The notes below the pieces were generated by a model that was not told the origin of the DNA, did no database searches, and saw only the letters and a program-made list of their open reading frames with translations. Made by a program: the position numbers and the translations under genes. This document shows positions 25,501 to 38,626 of a stretch of 64,000 nt of DNA, piece after piece. Within the stretch, counting starts at the first letter, position 1, and each line of letters opens with the position of its first letter. Source of the stretch: Galaxea fascicularis (lineage: Eukaryota; Cnidaria; Anthozoa; Scleractinia; Euphylliidae); contig OX419345.1 of the NCBI GenBank assembly GCA_948470475.1, positions 19,134,739-19,198,738 of the forward strand. The letters run 5' to 3'.

Positions 25501-26849
25501 AGGCCGGACAAGTCTTCTTCATGAAATCAGCATAGCCTTTACTTGGTTCACAGAATTTCAACTTCTTCCAGTAGGGACAGCTGGACTCTTTATCACCCCC
25601 TCCCTCAGGACACACTAATGCAAAAGAGGAAAATCGCTTTGGTCACGTGTATAGTATTGCAGTTGGCTGAGGGTCAGAAAGAAGATTTTGGGTTTGCAGG
25701 ATTGAGTTCCGTCTATGATTTCAGAACTCCTCACAAAGCAAGCTAATTATAAAGACCGCTAATTGCTCAAGTTCAAGTCCATTCTGACTTCATTTAAAGC
25801 TTTTTCGCTGGCACACCTATTTCTAATTATTACAGTTTTTATGTACCCATTAATGTAATTCAGTAACATTTAGGAATCACTGTTGAATGTATACAAATTG
25901 ATACCATGTAACTGACTCATGCATTTATCATGTATACAGCAATTCACCGAAAGAGAGGTGCACAGGTCTCAACACAGGATAACAATTCCCAGAGCCAGTG
26001 TTTGACCTCACAAGAGGCAGTTCACGACAAACAAGCGTTTTTTACGATGTCTTCATTCTTAATTCAGTTGTAGTAAGCTCTACTGAAACTAAGTTACGAC
26101 AACCAATAACAACGTATAACTTCCACTCGTTTATTCGTTGTTGGTTGGGCCTGGGCTGTTTGACTTGAGAGTGTTAAAAGTTGGCCATAAACAACCATGA
26201 CAACGGCAGCTTGTAGTCAATTATTTCACAAGAAATTGAGGGTTAATTATTGAGAGATGTTTCTCAAACTCATCAATAATTCCTTAAGTTAAAACAAAGG
26301 AAATCACAACCGTGAAGGGGGTTTGGATACCCGGTCTTAATTAGCATAGATTTTGACGATTTACTTCTCCGTTAATTCCTTAGTTTTTGTTTCAATTGAG
26401 AATATATATCAAACACTCGAGACAGTGTTTCATCGGCCATCCAAACACCTCGAATTCCGTCAAAAATACTCCGCTGCGCGTCGTATTTTCAACTCTCTTC
26501 TCGGTGTTTGGATATCCCGATGAAACACTGTCTCTCGTGTTTGATATATTACTTGAAACATATTTTGAACCAACTATCCCACTGGTAAGACAAGAGAGAG
26601 GGACGGAGATCCGTCATGATCATGGTTGCAGTCGTTCAAAAACTATTAGTAACTTCACCTGAAAAAACAAATGACAGTGAATAATAACAAGAATTGTAAA
26701 TAAAACTTTGGTGACTTACTTCCTCGTTTTTCGACGGCCCAGTATTTGAGAGGAGGTCTTGGTGGAGCCAGTGACTCGCCAACGCGTCCCTCACACACAA
26801 ACGACATAAGTACAACTAAGCAAAATACTTGCACCACTTTCGATACCAT
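22515..26849 (-). CDS. Gene E: secreted ShKT-CAP protein, 6 exons
   Basis: Exons (minus) 26849-26720, 25614-25483, 25378-25340, 24711-24483, 23697-23613 and 22673-22515 give 774 nt and 257 residues. Signal peptide 1-19 (MVSKVVQVFCLVV...); propeptide with Pro-rich stretch ending EKRG (Lys-Arg at 41-42); ShKT domain Cys45-Cys86 with all six Cys (45, 56, 65, 79, 83, 86) and the CGIC end; linker 88-100 (ARPTAPPKPRPGK); CAP from about 101. CAP cavity residues are His147, Glu155, Glu180 and His202; the Cys106/Cys170 pair is kept. I start at MVSK because it opens the hydrophobic core; an upstream in-frame Met would put 34 residues before it, and a splice acceptor (TTTTTTTTCAG) abuts this ATG. Exons 2-6 have the same lengths as in gene B (132, 39, 229, 85, 159), so the two are recent paralogues in opposite orientation. 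The exon 2 donor (CAAG/GTTCTT) is weak. Confidence 0.88.
22975..23165 (+). mobile_element. tRNA-derived SINE (family 2) in intron 5 of gene E
   Basis: The A-box region CAGTGGTGAGAGCAGTCATC and B-box-like GGGTTCAATTACAATTCCC are followed by the unit ending TTTCTCCTCTCCTCAAAAACCA. Two further copies lie at 46160-46310 and 61575-61755 on the minus strand; their better-kept B-box is GGGTTCGATTCCCA. Confidence 0.7.
23281..23575 (+). repeat. Two direct copies of a GCAACAAAATTGCGAGACAA-type repeat
   Basis: A unit of about 85 bp starting GGGCACTTGACTCGCAACGT occurs at about 23281-23366 and again at about 23487-23572, 206 bp apart. A fragment (AAAATTGCGAGACAAATTG) is also at about 22937. It lies in intron 5 of gene E and is probably MITE-derived. 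The 23071-23559 plus frame is read-through of SINE plus these repeats. Confidence 0.7.
24300..24456. mobile_element. Near-perfect palindromic MITE in intron 4 of gene E
   Basis: The 68-bp arms (about 24300-24367 and 24388-24456) pair with about four mismatches around an 18-20 nt loop; the inner arm reads TAGCATGAAGTGGAGGCTCT. It sits 27 nt downstream of the exon 4 donor at 24483, so the nascent pre-mRNA would carry a long hairpin next to the splice site. Confidence 0.85.
24956..25228 (+). other. Antisense open frame in intron 3 of gene E, unassigned
   Basis: A 90-residue plus-strand frame (MILQILVKNCVPTY...) of reasonable composition with no recognised domain. It lies opposite an intron of gene E. 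It could be a relic of an inserted gene or chance. Confidence 0.15.
26404..26549. mobile_element. Foldback MITE in intron 1 of gene E
   Basis: ATATATCAAACACTCGAGAC at the left end pairs with GTCTCTCGTGTTTGATATAT at the right; the arms are about 49 bp and also contain AGTGTTTCATCGG/CCGATGAAACACT and CAAACACC/GGTGTTTG, with a spacer of about 48 bp. Confidence 0.85.
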
Positions 26850-27410
26850 CTGAAAAAAAATTGTGCCCTGTATTTTTTCGTTCACTGATCTCAAGTGTAT
26901 ATAGAGGTGCAGTGGTGAAAATGGTTTGGGATTTGTGAATGCAAGCATACAGGATGCAGCTCTATACGTACTGTTGTCGGTCTAAATATATATAATTTCT
27001 TTTCGGTTCATAGACGCACCAGCCAAGTACAATAATAGTGAAACTAGTTTGAATGAATGAATGAATGAATGAATGAATGAATGAATTTGCGTTCGTAGAC
27101 GTACCAGCCAAGTACAATAATAGTGAAGCTAATTCATCGCTAGTTTGAATGTCTGATTGGGATATTGACTTACACATAGCCGAAGCAGCTTAATTATTTT
27201 TTCTACTCTTTGAACTTGACTTTATCAGTCGCTTCAGCTTGACAAATTGGCATATGATGATAACCTCAAATAACTGCGAGACCAATCATATTCATCTGTA
27301 TCGTCCATTCAATATTACATTGAAGGTGGGGACTTTCTTAAATAGATAATTGAAATTATGTTGAAATGTAATTTGAAATACGAAATTAATTGAGAGAGTT
27401 TGAAAGTAGA
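26850..27410. repeat. Upstream region of gene E with a duplicated unit around a (GAAT)n repeat
   Basis: The words GTACCAGCCAAGTACAATAA and TAGTGAA/TAGTGAAGC occur at about 27016-27050 and 27101-27130, flanking about nine GAAT units (27052-27088). This looks like a local duplication with the microsatellite between the copies. No promoter element is certain. Confidence 0.7.
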
Positions 27411-27659
27411 GATTTAGAGTGATTAAGAATCTCGTTTACGCCAAACGGCAAACGTCGGAGTGAAATTAGGGTTTTGCCAAAAATGTAAGAACCCTGCTTG
27501 ATATTAGCTTATTTCTGTCCTGTTAGCTCCAGATATCAAGCAACTTCTCAAAGGAACGAGACAAGTTGAAATGATAGAATTTTCACGCTTTTAGGATGAG
27601 CAGGAGCCGGCCGTTTCCCGTTTGCCGTTGGCCGTAAACGTCATGCTTAATCTCTCTAA
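27411..27659. mobile_element. Foldback MITE (TTAGAGtGATTAAG ends)
   Basis: The left end TTTAGAGTGATTAAGAATCT and CGTTTACGCCAAACGGCAAACG are inverted at the right as CGTTTGCCGTTGGCCGTAAACG and CATGCTTAATCTCTCTAA. TA dinucleotides at both edges would fit a mariner-type element; this is inference. Confidence 0.75.
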
Positions 27660-30600
27660 TAGTGGCGAATGAAACGTTAAAAGTGGCGATTTTACGGACC
27701 CTAGAAAACAAATTTTAAAAAACTCAAAAGTGGCGTTTTATTTAGGAACTTTAATATGGAAAATGGCCATTTTAACAAGCCAGAACACCTTAAAAGTGAC
27801 TGCAATTTTCAGGATTAAGTCCTTGTGATATAAGAGTCCTTATATCACAAGTAGTATATAGATAAATGTTATAAAAGAGCTCGAGCTATTAGAAATCTTC
27901 ATACATTTCTATCAATTCAAGATGTATACACTTTGCTGTATAACATTGCATTGTTTATGCGTCTTGACCATCTTAATACGTTTACTTAAAACGCGCAATA
28001 TAAGTCATTAGTTATTTGAATTATTCTAGAAGCGCTCGACCGTTGGATATGAGATGGTAGATAGACGACGAGACCCCGCGCCTAGGACTTTCAAGAGTTC
28101 CAGATTTATTTCTGCTTCGCCTCCACGGACGAGTTACATATATTTTTGGAATAAACGAGTGCCACGCACAGCGTTAATGTTCTCCGAGCTTTCCCCGTCA
28201 TTTATCCGTCTAGAAGCGCCCAAGCTGTTAAGTTTTAACCTTGGCGTATCGCTGGACAATAGTTTTCAAGTCGCCTTGTTTTACACAACGCAAAAACCTT
28301 CCGTTTTAATTTGAAGGAACCGTAAGCATCAATTTTTCTTGGTCCATCATGATCATTAAGCACTACAGTACTACAACGCCCGGTGCTGGGTATAAACATT
28401 GATATGGGAATGATACAAGCCATTCCTCATATTTCACCTATGTTAGCGACAAAACATTCATTCGTCACCGACTATAAATCTGGCTAGTTATAACTTTTCC
28501 ATCCAACGGCTCTGTTGTTGTTTTTAGAAGACATTTCGCGATTTTGACCGGATTTATGTTCATTTTACATCGCGACATATAATAAATTTGAGCTGATGCT
28601 CATGATAGCCGAGTCCCTTATCTTATCATCCCTGTTCTCATATTCAGTTATCATGCCACCTTTCCACGTCAATTTTTGATCGCAAACGATATTGCAACAC
28701 TCGTTTTTAATCGGCTTTTGATTCCTTCTTTTATTGCTCCCTTTTTGAATCAGACCAGTATTATCATCCTGTACCGGCTGCTCTTTCGCCCAAGACATAT
28801 TACTAATTATCATGAATTTTCTTTTTCATGTTAACTTTTTATTGTGTATACAAATGTGTGGCTAGCTGTCTGGTTGATAACCTTGGGTGGAAACGAGGTT
28901 CTCCAGTTTACTGTGTGTAACAGAATGATAACCGACGACACTGGTTTTGGTCAAAACGGACAATTTTTGCTGATAAAAGTTCTCAGACATACCGGCACGC
29001 CTGGTGAAGTTGGTAACGTTTTAAGTAATTTAACGTAGCTGATTCCACATGGAATCATTTGGCGAAAAGCTATTTCTGTTACTAAGGCGTTATATCATGT
29101 GTAACTGAATTCCCTTCAATTGTACTTCTTACAAAGTCGTCGCCAAGAGAGACTCGAATAAATGATAAATTACAGCATTAAAAGAGACAGATTCAATACT
29201 TTTGACAAGTGATGGGTTGCATGGACCGCATGAAACTATCGATTTTTTTTAATTTGTTGATTGTACTTAAGAGTAAATTTCACTTAGTTTCCGAAATTTT
29301 CATATCCAGTCATCAGGTGATTCCTGCGGTAACTCTTCCTCCAAAGGATGTTTCAATAACGACTATCAGGCTCCCATACACATGGCTCAAACCTGGAACA
29401 CTCAAAGTCGACAAAAAGGGAGGGGATAAAGAGAGTATTTGTTCCGCACCTTCCTAAAAACGCACTCTTGGTTGATGACATCATTTTACTGGAGAACCAA
29501 AGTCTAGCTTGCGTTAAAAAACCATGAAATAAGCATTCCCCCACACACAAAACTGATTTTAATTAACGCACTGCTTTGATAGCTGAAGATAAAACTATAC
29601 CTCTGATGAATTTTTTTTATTTATTCAACCACTTTTTATTAAATTGAAGAGACGCGGTTGCATAAAGAGTTGTGATTACACAGTCGCTACCTTTTGATTC
29701 GGAAGACAGTCATGCATGGGCCATCGAAAGCCACAGCAAAAAAAACACTGCTCATGCAATTTCATCTAGAAATCACAAGCTTTCGTGTCATGCTATGGTT
29801 GTAAATGTACTTTCAAAACACTTCTTTTCCAAGCCAGTGGTATCTAAGGATCCTGACGTTGTTGTTGTAGACGGTTTGATCCCAGAAAACCACGAAAGTG
29901 TCAATTTAATTTAGACTAACTGAGGGATAGAAAAAAACGGCAAGGCCCGCGGTTCTTGCCTTCTCTAATTTCCCTCCCTTGTCTGTCTTATTTTAAAAAA
30001 AATTAAAGGGTACAAAATAACAGGAAGAGAGCGTGCACCAACATTTTGTTCACTGGAAACTCGCAGTAAATTGTAGCCTGATATCAAGAAGCATAATACT
30101 CCATTAGTTTGTTTTTACCATAAGAGGTGAGATTTGGTTGGGGAATGGAAATGCAATAATGATAAAATGCCCACCTGTCTAGTCCTGACTCACATCCATT
30201 ACAAAATTTCTACCCCGCTCCCCTTCCCCCATTTATTTATGGCACCTTTGTTATTACCTGTTACAACCTGTCTTATCTAAGCAAATTGTCTTTAGAGTTT
30301 TTTGGAGAGATCAAAAAATTAAAGGAGTCCCAATTTCTTCCAGTTTTTGTAGCAACACCTTCTTAACCTTGACTTGTTGTCATCGGCTCACTACAGATAC
30401 CTTAGAACCATAATGTTCCCAAATTGATACTTATTAAATTTGCTTAAAACCCGTCTACTATTATCATGACTAATGCATGTAAAGTGTTCAAAAGCTTACA
30501 GTGATTCAAATTTGCCGACGTCCTCTTGGTATTTTCCTCAAATTTGGAAGGATCGGAGATAACTTATGTCACACCACAACTGATAACAATCAACTCGCCA

Positions 30601-33600
30601 AATGCTGCGATATTAATAATACTAAATGTCTTTTTTATCACCGAAATCAATATAACAGCAGCTGCCTGGGCGGAAAATAAATCAGAAAATAAAAACAAAT
30701 AAAAGACATGAAAAAAAAAAATCTCTTTTGAGAAAAAAACTTTGTAATCACTGCCCAGTTTATACCACAACCTTTTAATTCTTTAAAATGCGTTTCGATG
30801 ATGTTCACGCTTATCAACCGCGCAGTTGAAATTATACTTGGACAGTTGTTTCGTTATTATAAACATACATGGCGTATGCAAAATTTCTTAATAAGTGGAG
30901 GAAATCAACTGGAAGCTATTCAAAAACACTTTCCTAAACTTTTTTATCGCTTACGGTTTATGTGGGGCTATTAAGCTTAGGAATAGCAAAAGAAACGTTT
31001 CTTTTTGTAGGCCGGGTTGGCATTGAAACAAGTCCTAGGCATGTTGCTACAAAGGCACATTTTCCAATGTCGTGTAATCAATACTACCCTTCTCTTCTGC
31101 TTTTAAACTTGAATTGTGCAATTTTTTAATTATAACTACACGTGAAACATCCTAAAACATATCGATTTTAGGTAAGTAGAAATGTTGAATACAATGTAAC
31201 TTTCATATTGATCTTTATGTGGCGAGAAATATAATTTCAACTCAAAAAGTGCTTCGCGCAAAATGTCAGCCACATTTTTACTCTGCTTCACATGTCTTTT
31301 TTCAATTTACGCCCCAGAAAATGTTTAAAACAGCAAAAAAAAATCAGGTTTGGCTTTTAGTTGAGCAGTCTGATCGACCTCAAGAGATTTCTGTATCATT
31401 TTTTTTTAACCATTTTGATAGTTATTTGCCAAAGGAACGCCTTTAAGGACACACCTTAGCCTTGAACATCAAGTGTTTTATTAGAAAAATGTATCTTTCT
31501 ATGGAAATTTCAGTCACGTGTTAAAAAACAGAGTGAAACGAAAAATGTTCCAACAAAGACAATAGTTTTTTCTCAATATCACTTTATGAAGACTCAGATG
31601 TCGTGTTAAGGATTTCAATTCTTAGCTGTCACATTCACTATACCTCACTAAGCCCTACCTTTAATTTCTTCTTGGACTGATAAAGCTGGTAGGAGATTGG
31701 AGCACCAGATTTTATATTGAAACGAGCCGGTGAAGGGACCTGCTGCGATCAAATGCCCTGTCTTTGCTTGGTGAGCAATGTTTGTGCTTCAGCCAAACCT
31801 TTCAGCAAAATGAGGTTTTAGCCGAAAAGAAAATAAAAAACCACTTTCGCTGTTTACATTTTTGGTTTGCTTGTTATATCTATGGGTGGTTTTATGATAT
31901 TCCGTCACACTTTAAATGGCAATATTACAAGGCTTGTCAATTAATATTCGGTAATCCATGGCCATGCGCAAAATACACCAAGAGAACTTCAAATCAACAA
32001 GCTAGTGATAAAAAATCTATCAATTTAGCAAAAGGATAGCTTTCAAGGCAATTCATATGCTTTGTCTTAGGAACTTGCTGGAAGAATTTAATCTGCAAAG
32101 ATACTGCAGGCTGTTACACATTGGCGTCATACAATTGCTCACCCCCTTGAATCCAAATACAGTTACGCTATGAATACAAATCCTTTTTATTTTACTTCAA
32201 AATATCTTTAGGCGGAAATCATATAAAAAAATATATCTAATTTGCGACGGTCCTTTTATACTTTGACACTGTTGTGGATAAATAGTTTCAAACCGCTTTT
32301 CAGTACAGGAAGACAGAAGAATAAACATCCTGTGCGAGAGTTCATACTGTTCTTTTTAGCAATATTATTCATCATATAATTGTTGATCATCATCACTTTT
32401 TAATATAGCTATAAACAACGATAGCTTTAATTCCTAAATAATACTGTAAAATTCAGTTTCTAACTTTTAAAGTTGAAATTTTTCATGAAATTATACTAGA
32501 GTTCGTGTTGCGTGTCTCAGCTTGCGTAAAGTGTGGTTTACAATTTTTCAATTAAGATCTGCGATTTAACATTTAATTACTTGAAGAAAAATAACCCTTA
32601 AAAGTCTTGACGAGGCTTATGACCGGGACAACAACCATCTATTCCTTTTTAAGCACTATTGAGCAAATGTCTTGGCGTTCAAAACTGACTCCGAATAAAC
32701 CTCCTCATACAGTGCAATACAGTGTATTTAAGTGCAACTAAAACAAGCAGTGCGACAGAAATTTGGTTAGACCCACGCAACACACGCAATGTTTTTCTAT
32801 GTAGCCGAGTGAAGCGTTAAAACTAAGCAAGTATTACTTTTTGTAACAAACTAAAAGCAAGTTTAAAGTTTGCGGGGAAAAATTCGAAAGTTACTTGTAT
32901 GCGTTTAACTCAAACAACTACAGAAAATTTAAGAAACGTTAGTCGTTTCTATGAAAATCGGAAGATAAGGAAAAGTGGTCCAACAAGCCAATATCGATTT
33001 AAAAACTTATAAACCAATTTTTCAATTTTTTTTTTGTGAAAGAAACAGAAGTACATATTTATGTGGATTTACTTATATTTAACATTATTCAAAATTTTAA
33101 AGAGGGTCTTTTTACGGCTAACTGTTCAAAAATATGCTTCTTTACGGCGAACAATTCAGTATTCTTTTTCTATCACGGTTAACTTACATGAAAACCAAAG
33201 ACATGTACCCTGTTGAAAATGAAACACAAAGACTTTTTGCTTTTTTGGGAGTTGCTTGCCTTAAGCTCTCCAACTGGGCGGTTGTGTGGGACTTGTTTGG
33301 TATTGTCAGACAAGGCTAGCGGGACGCAGACTCATTCAGAATGTAAGAGATCACAGCAAAGGAGGTAAAACGGTATATTGTGCTCAGAAGGACAGAAACT
33401 CCCTTTTCCTTATGCCATAGCTCTGTTATTTTGATCGGTAGTTTTTCTTGTCGTTGAATCCTCAGTTTTTTGTTTGTTCGTTTTTTTTTTGCTGTAGTAT
33501 TTAACTACAACAGTGGTAGAAAATGAGAAAAAAACCCATACAATGCCTGTTCTTAAACGGCAAACAGAATCAGGTATAATTCTTGAACGAACTTTCTGTC

Positions 33601-34019
33601 CTGCAAAGTCCTATCATCCTCCTAAAACTGGGCAGTACTGTAAGATTATTGCGAGGAAAATATCACTTTTACGGAAATAAAACAAAGTTGACCTAAGGGG
33701 TTTCACCAAGGAGTTTATCCCCTTGTTTCTTGTTTAGCTGAAAACTCGAATTTAGGGCCGGGGAACAATTGCTCAGCGCACTTAGCATAGAGAAGTCTTT
33801 TTCAGGTTAATTACTTCCATAACAGTGGGATAAAAATCAATTGAAGCCGGCTGGTTTCAGCTGTAGTGTTTGACCAAATTTTCAGTTTAGGCCTCCATAG
33901 TTTCCTTTAACGTTTCCTTGTAGGTTAAAAGGATTTTATCCTTGTTGAGCAATACAGATCGAGAGTTTATAATAATAAGAGTTTATCGTCAATCATATTT
34001 GAAGAGAGGTGTAAAATAA
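27660..34019. other. 6.4 kb intergenic stretch, no supported gene
   Basis: Scattered short frames: 28054-28314 (+), 28565-28813 (-), 29209-29457 (+), 29672-29914 (+), 31219-31446 (+), 31764-32039 (+). None shows a domain, a signal peptide or a chain of phase-compatible exons. The frame at 29320-29457 is preceded by a plausible acceptor (CAGTCATCAG) but has no partner exon. AT-rich throughout. Confidence 0.35.
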
Positions 34020-35310
34020 AATCAGTGCTAATTAAATATGCTGATCACAAGAGTACCTTCAAATCCTGTTTTCCCCTCCAGAGAAAGAACGCCAACTGTA
34101 CTCTTCTGATGCTTTCAAGTTGCCTAAAAACTTAAGATCAGTTTGTTCTCCATTAGACTTTATAATATGCACTTGTTGACTGTGTCATTAAAAGCTGTAC
34201 AACATAAAGAGCCCTCGCCATTTTCATAATAATGGGTAGTCTAGCAGAAGCCTATATTTATCTCCAGTGACAGGTGTCTGATAAAACGGGATCTCTGAGT
34301 GAAATCACTGAGTTCGATCAGTGTTTATGCAGCAAACGTAATGCACATTTGCTTGGAAAGTCCAACCTCTTTTCTTTTGTTTTCTTTTAAGTAGATAAGA
34401 TTGACAAAGATAATTAGTCAAAATCAATCGACTGTTATGAGGGACGTTTATTGGGTCAAATAGGCGTGTTCCAGTGACGACGTATTTTAATATTGGATTA
34501 AAATGAATGTGAAAAGTCCCTTCCTCTTAAAAATGGCTGTCCAACATCCAGGTTACGGGAATCCGACTTGCTTTCTAAAGAGTATCGGCAATACGCCGAC
34601 TGCCAACCGAGAAATAAGCCATGTCATCGAAACAAAATCTAGCTACAACAATGTAGATGTATTTTGTTTTAGATTGCTTCAGAAGAAACTACGATTCCTC
34701 CAGTGTGAGTAATCTAATCATAAGTTATATGCGTTATAGCCGTATCAAGGGAAAAAACATATTAGACACCGCAACAGTTTTCATAACAGATCCTGACACT
34801 TTCAAATGATAAATCTTGGCTTAAAAATACAAGCATCTTAGGGCTAACTTTTTTTTTGACGTGCTTAAAGTTAGAAAGGCCTTGTGAGTCTCACCATTAT
34901 TTTTCCTAGCAATAGTAATGTTCTAGCTTCCATAAAAGTTGTTATCATTCCACAGGTTGAAAAACTTTAGTCTATCGTTTATTTAGCCCTTATAGGTGTT
35001 ACTCTTTGAAGATATCAAATGAAATCAGTGCAAATGTTTGAAATGGTACTGCTCACCTTCAAATCCTGAGTTTTCTTCCAAAGACAAACCGCTGATCGTA
35101 CTTTCGTGATGCCCTTCTTCAGCTATCAACACAATATCACGGATTTCCGCAACAGCTAATTCGCCTGTATTCTGAGTAATTATCGATTTAACAATGTGAA
35201 CTGAGATCTCCTGCCATTTTCAGAGCAGAGTGAAGAGGTTACTAAAAGCTCTTACTTGTCATTTCCGATGGCAAATGTCTGATAAAACAGGATCTCGGTG
35301 AAATTAGTTA
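34020..35310. repeat. Degenerate tandem duplication of about 0.3 kb segments 1 kb apart
   Basis: Segment 1 (about 34020-34300) and segment 2 (about 35020-35310) share ACCTTCAAATCCTG, TGGC..GACTGTACTCTTCTGATGC / GATCGTACTTTCGTGATGC and GTCTGATAAAACGGGATCTC in the same order and orientation. The copies are diverged. Segment 2 keeps an open, splice-bordered frame on the minus strand; segment 1 has lost it. Confidence 0.55.
35057..35210 (-). CDS. Candidate orphan exon in duplicated segment
   Basis: The minus strand shows acceptor AAAATGGCAG, an open frame of 51 codons (EISVHIVKSIITQNTG... to ...LEENSGFE) and donor GAAG/GTGAGC, phase 0 to 1. The homologous segment near 34050-34210 keeps the 3' end (TTTGAAG/GTACTC) but is broken by stops. 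The presence of a decayed copy with the same border suggests a once-real exon. I do not recognise the domain and found no neighbouring exons, so it could also be a repeat. Confidence 0.25.
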
Positions 35311-38300
35311 ATGGATAAGTGCTTATCCAGCTTTAAGGGGATATATAAATACAAACAATTATTAATAAATACTTGGCGCAAGCCAGTAGTTGTGGAAAGC
35401 ATAAATTATTTACTAAGAACTTCAGTGAAATACCAGAAAGAAGAAGGGTTTTCTTTGTCTGGTCCTATAAGGCGCTAAACTTGTCAAGACAAGCCCACAA
35501 ATAAAGTTATGCCATATAAATAGACTCTATATGTTCCATAACTTTTCACTTAAATTGAGTATGGCAAAACGCAGACTGCTTTTTTACTACTTTGCTTTTT
35601 TTTTGAGCGCTTTAGGTCCGGAAAATATGGAACAGATTAAATTAGCGAAAGACAAACTGAATTTGCTTTGACTTGTAGCCTCAAAAAGGTGATTCCAACG
35701 CTCGCATTTAGAGGTCGTGAAAAATTCGACAATTCATGTCATTTCAAAATTCTTGGTACAGTTTGATAGTCAGCTCTATAACGTTTAATTTCAAAGAGGT
35801 GTTTAGGTATCTCCAGTTTAAACCGGACGTGCTATATCGCTTGGACGCCAGACACCCCTGGTATACGGTAACCTTAAATGCAAAAGCTTAGGTTAAGTAC
35901 AAAGTCCACCATGCCATGCGCCTTTCTTTAATGGTTCCTAATAATTGCTTAACACAAAAAAAATAAATTACAATTTTAAAATTCAAACAGCTTTATGCAT
36001 TCAAGGGTAAACTTTAAAGGGAGAAGGCAGTTGTAGTTTTATTCTGTTTTATTCTGTTTTATTCTTATTTCTTTTTTCGTGTTGACCTGACATAATTTAA
36101 AATCATTTCTGACAAAAGAAGACAGGAAAAACAAGAAGAAATGAAGAATTATAATTTATTGCGTAGTTGATACGAAACGGAAAACTGAGGTTTAAAGCAT
36201 GCAGCCGTTTTTATGTCTCAACACAGATGGAAAGGGGTGGAATTGCGGCATATGTATAAACATAACTCCAAGTGGTAATATGCCCTCAGGCAATCACATC
36301 TTTTTTGTAACGTCCAATTAAACATCCGTAGATACAGTGTGCACAGTATTTAAACTACTACGTCATTGAGAAGTTATTTTATTGGTAAACAACACAACTC
36401 TTTCAGCAATTCCTTAGAGCCAATAAACCATGGATTCGTATAATTCATGGGCCTGGTCAACTATTCTTAAGTTGAAGAACACTCAAAAGCTAAGTAGTCT
36501 CTCAATCGCTCCCTTGAATAGCGACAAAACGATTGCTTTACCTTGTCCATGAATCAAACAGTGTATAACGATTATAATTATATAATATACATGTATGTGC
36601 TCTTAGAGGCTCCGTTATATGTAATGTATCGACTACGTGTTTACAATAGTTTGGTAGGTAACTCCTAGTTTGGCTTCCAATAACGTGCAGTCCTTTTGTG
36701 TTATCGAAAACACATTCTCACTTAAGCATATTGTTGTTTAGCTAAAGGGCAAACTCCACCCCTCGAGAGAGCTTGTTCGCAGGTTAACTGTTGTTCGGCT
36801 TGAATGACCTCCAGCAAATACAAATTAACATTGAACATTACAGGCATTGCAATCCAAGAATAAATGAAATCCAAAAATGAAACCAACAGTGATTGAACTT
36901 CATTCAACCCTTTAAGACTCTTGTGAGATTTTAAGACCGGCATAACATTTAAAATGTTGTGTCGGCCTTAATCAAAAGCTCCATAGAAGCTAAGAATAGC
37001 ATGAATTTTACGGACGTCTTAAGCCTGTGAACGTTTCCCCATGCTGTGATTAGTCAGCCATACGGTTAGAAAGGGTGTAAACAAGACTGCGCAGCAACAA
37101 TTGTGTTAAACAGCTCCGCATACCTAAAACATTGCGCGCTGACGACGTTTATGCACCGAAAACCACAAAAATATGCGATTGCTACTTATGTAACCATGAG
37201 CGTGGGGTATATTATTAGCCTTAATGTATGAAGGTGTATCGCGCCTAATTTCTAACTCGTAGCTAATCACTGCTGAACTAGCTTAGAACTACAATGGCAG
37301 GACAATAATAACAAAGTGCCCGAGAGACGATTCAAAGCTGATCGCTGCAGCTTCGGTTTTCTTTCTGCTTGACGGAAATGTTGAACAACAAATGATCCTT
37401 GCCCGTAAACAATGCATTAATGTTTGCGCACCAAGTGAGACTCCCGCCAAAATTATATATGCTGCTTCGTTTAACCCTCAGTGCGCCAAAATGACTTTGC
37501 AACTTTTTATAGTCAGTGAGAAAACTATAATGCCTAAAAACAACAACAACAACATGAAATGATTCTGACATTTATATATCCTATTTTTAGTCATTAACTT
37601 ACGGATGTAATTATATTCAAGTCAGAGACCTTTTTCACGCAGCTTGAGAAACAAAGAAAAAATGCTTAAACATCCTTAATTTAACTGCAAAAGAAAAATG
37701 ACGGAAACATTTTGTTTCTTTGTTTGTTGCAAACAAAAGAAAAACTCAACAAGCCCTGCTAAATTAGAATTGTCCATTGTCATTTCTGCTTTCTATGCAG
37801 ACGAGAAATCATTTTTACCGTACTGTGTTCTTTTACTTCATTGGCTTTCACAGAAAAACCTACATTTTGTTTATCACGCCATTTGAAGATGGAATGACTT
37901 TGATTGGGAGATAGATTGATTGACAAGATTACTTAATTAATACTCATAAAAGAGTGATTTATCGACAGCGAAGCAATTAACCAATGACCGAGTAAATACT
38001 GACTCCATTCAGGTCAATCCTTCGGAGCAAACGATTAAAGGCGCCACACCAAGACCCAAGGAAAGGTTCCTTACTTTAGAGTGCCGTCCAGGTAACAGTT
38101 TTTAAATGGAATTTTTAAGATCTTTAGTCTTTCTGCAGGTCTTTCTGGGTTCTTTTTAATTTGATATTTTGCTCAATATCTGGTCGTATGAAGTTAGGTG
38201 TGACAAACTTATCATCGTTAACGATACGGAAACATAAGGGAAAAGATCATTCTCTTACTCTACCAAGATTTAATTACTGATAAGGTTGTCAGTAGAAGAC

Positions 38301-38626
38301 AGCTTATGAACGTATAGCAATTAGTGACCCCTTTAGCCGTTTTCACAATGGCGTGAAACAAAGTAGCATCGTCATTTTCTAAGTTTTACCCAATTAGTTT
38401 ACGCGGGAAAAGGTTCCCGCCTAAATGAAACCATTTGTAGAAAAATTTTAGATGGGCCACAGTATACAGAGGATGTGGTTGGTTTTTCTTTTGATGCTAT
38501 GTTGTTCTTTTTCCTTTTTTTTACATGTTTAAGCCGGGTGGGATTATCATTGACAGCTTTTAAATCTTAATCGCTGTTTTCCGCATCTACAGCTTTGCTT
38601 CGCATTTTTCGCAGATTTAGTTAATA
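35311..38626. other. Intergenic, upstream of gene B
   Basis: No gene recognised. A splice acceptor (TTTTTCGCAG) sits 12 nt before the gene B start, so a noncoding leader exon of gene B may lie in this stretch. Confidence 0.3.
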
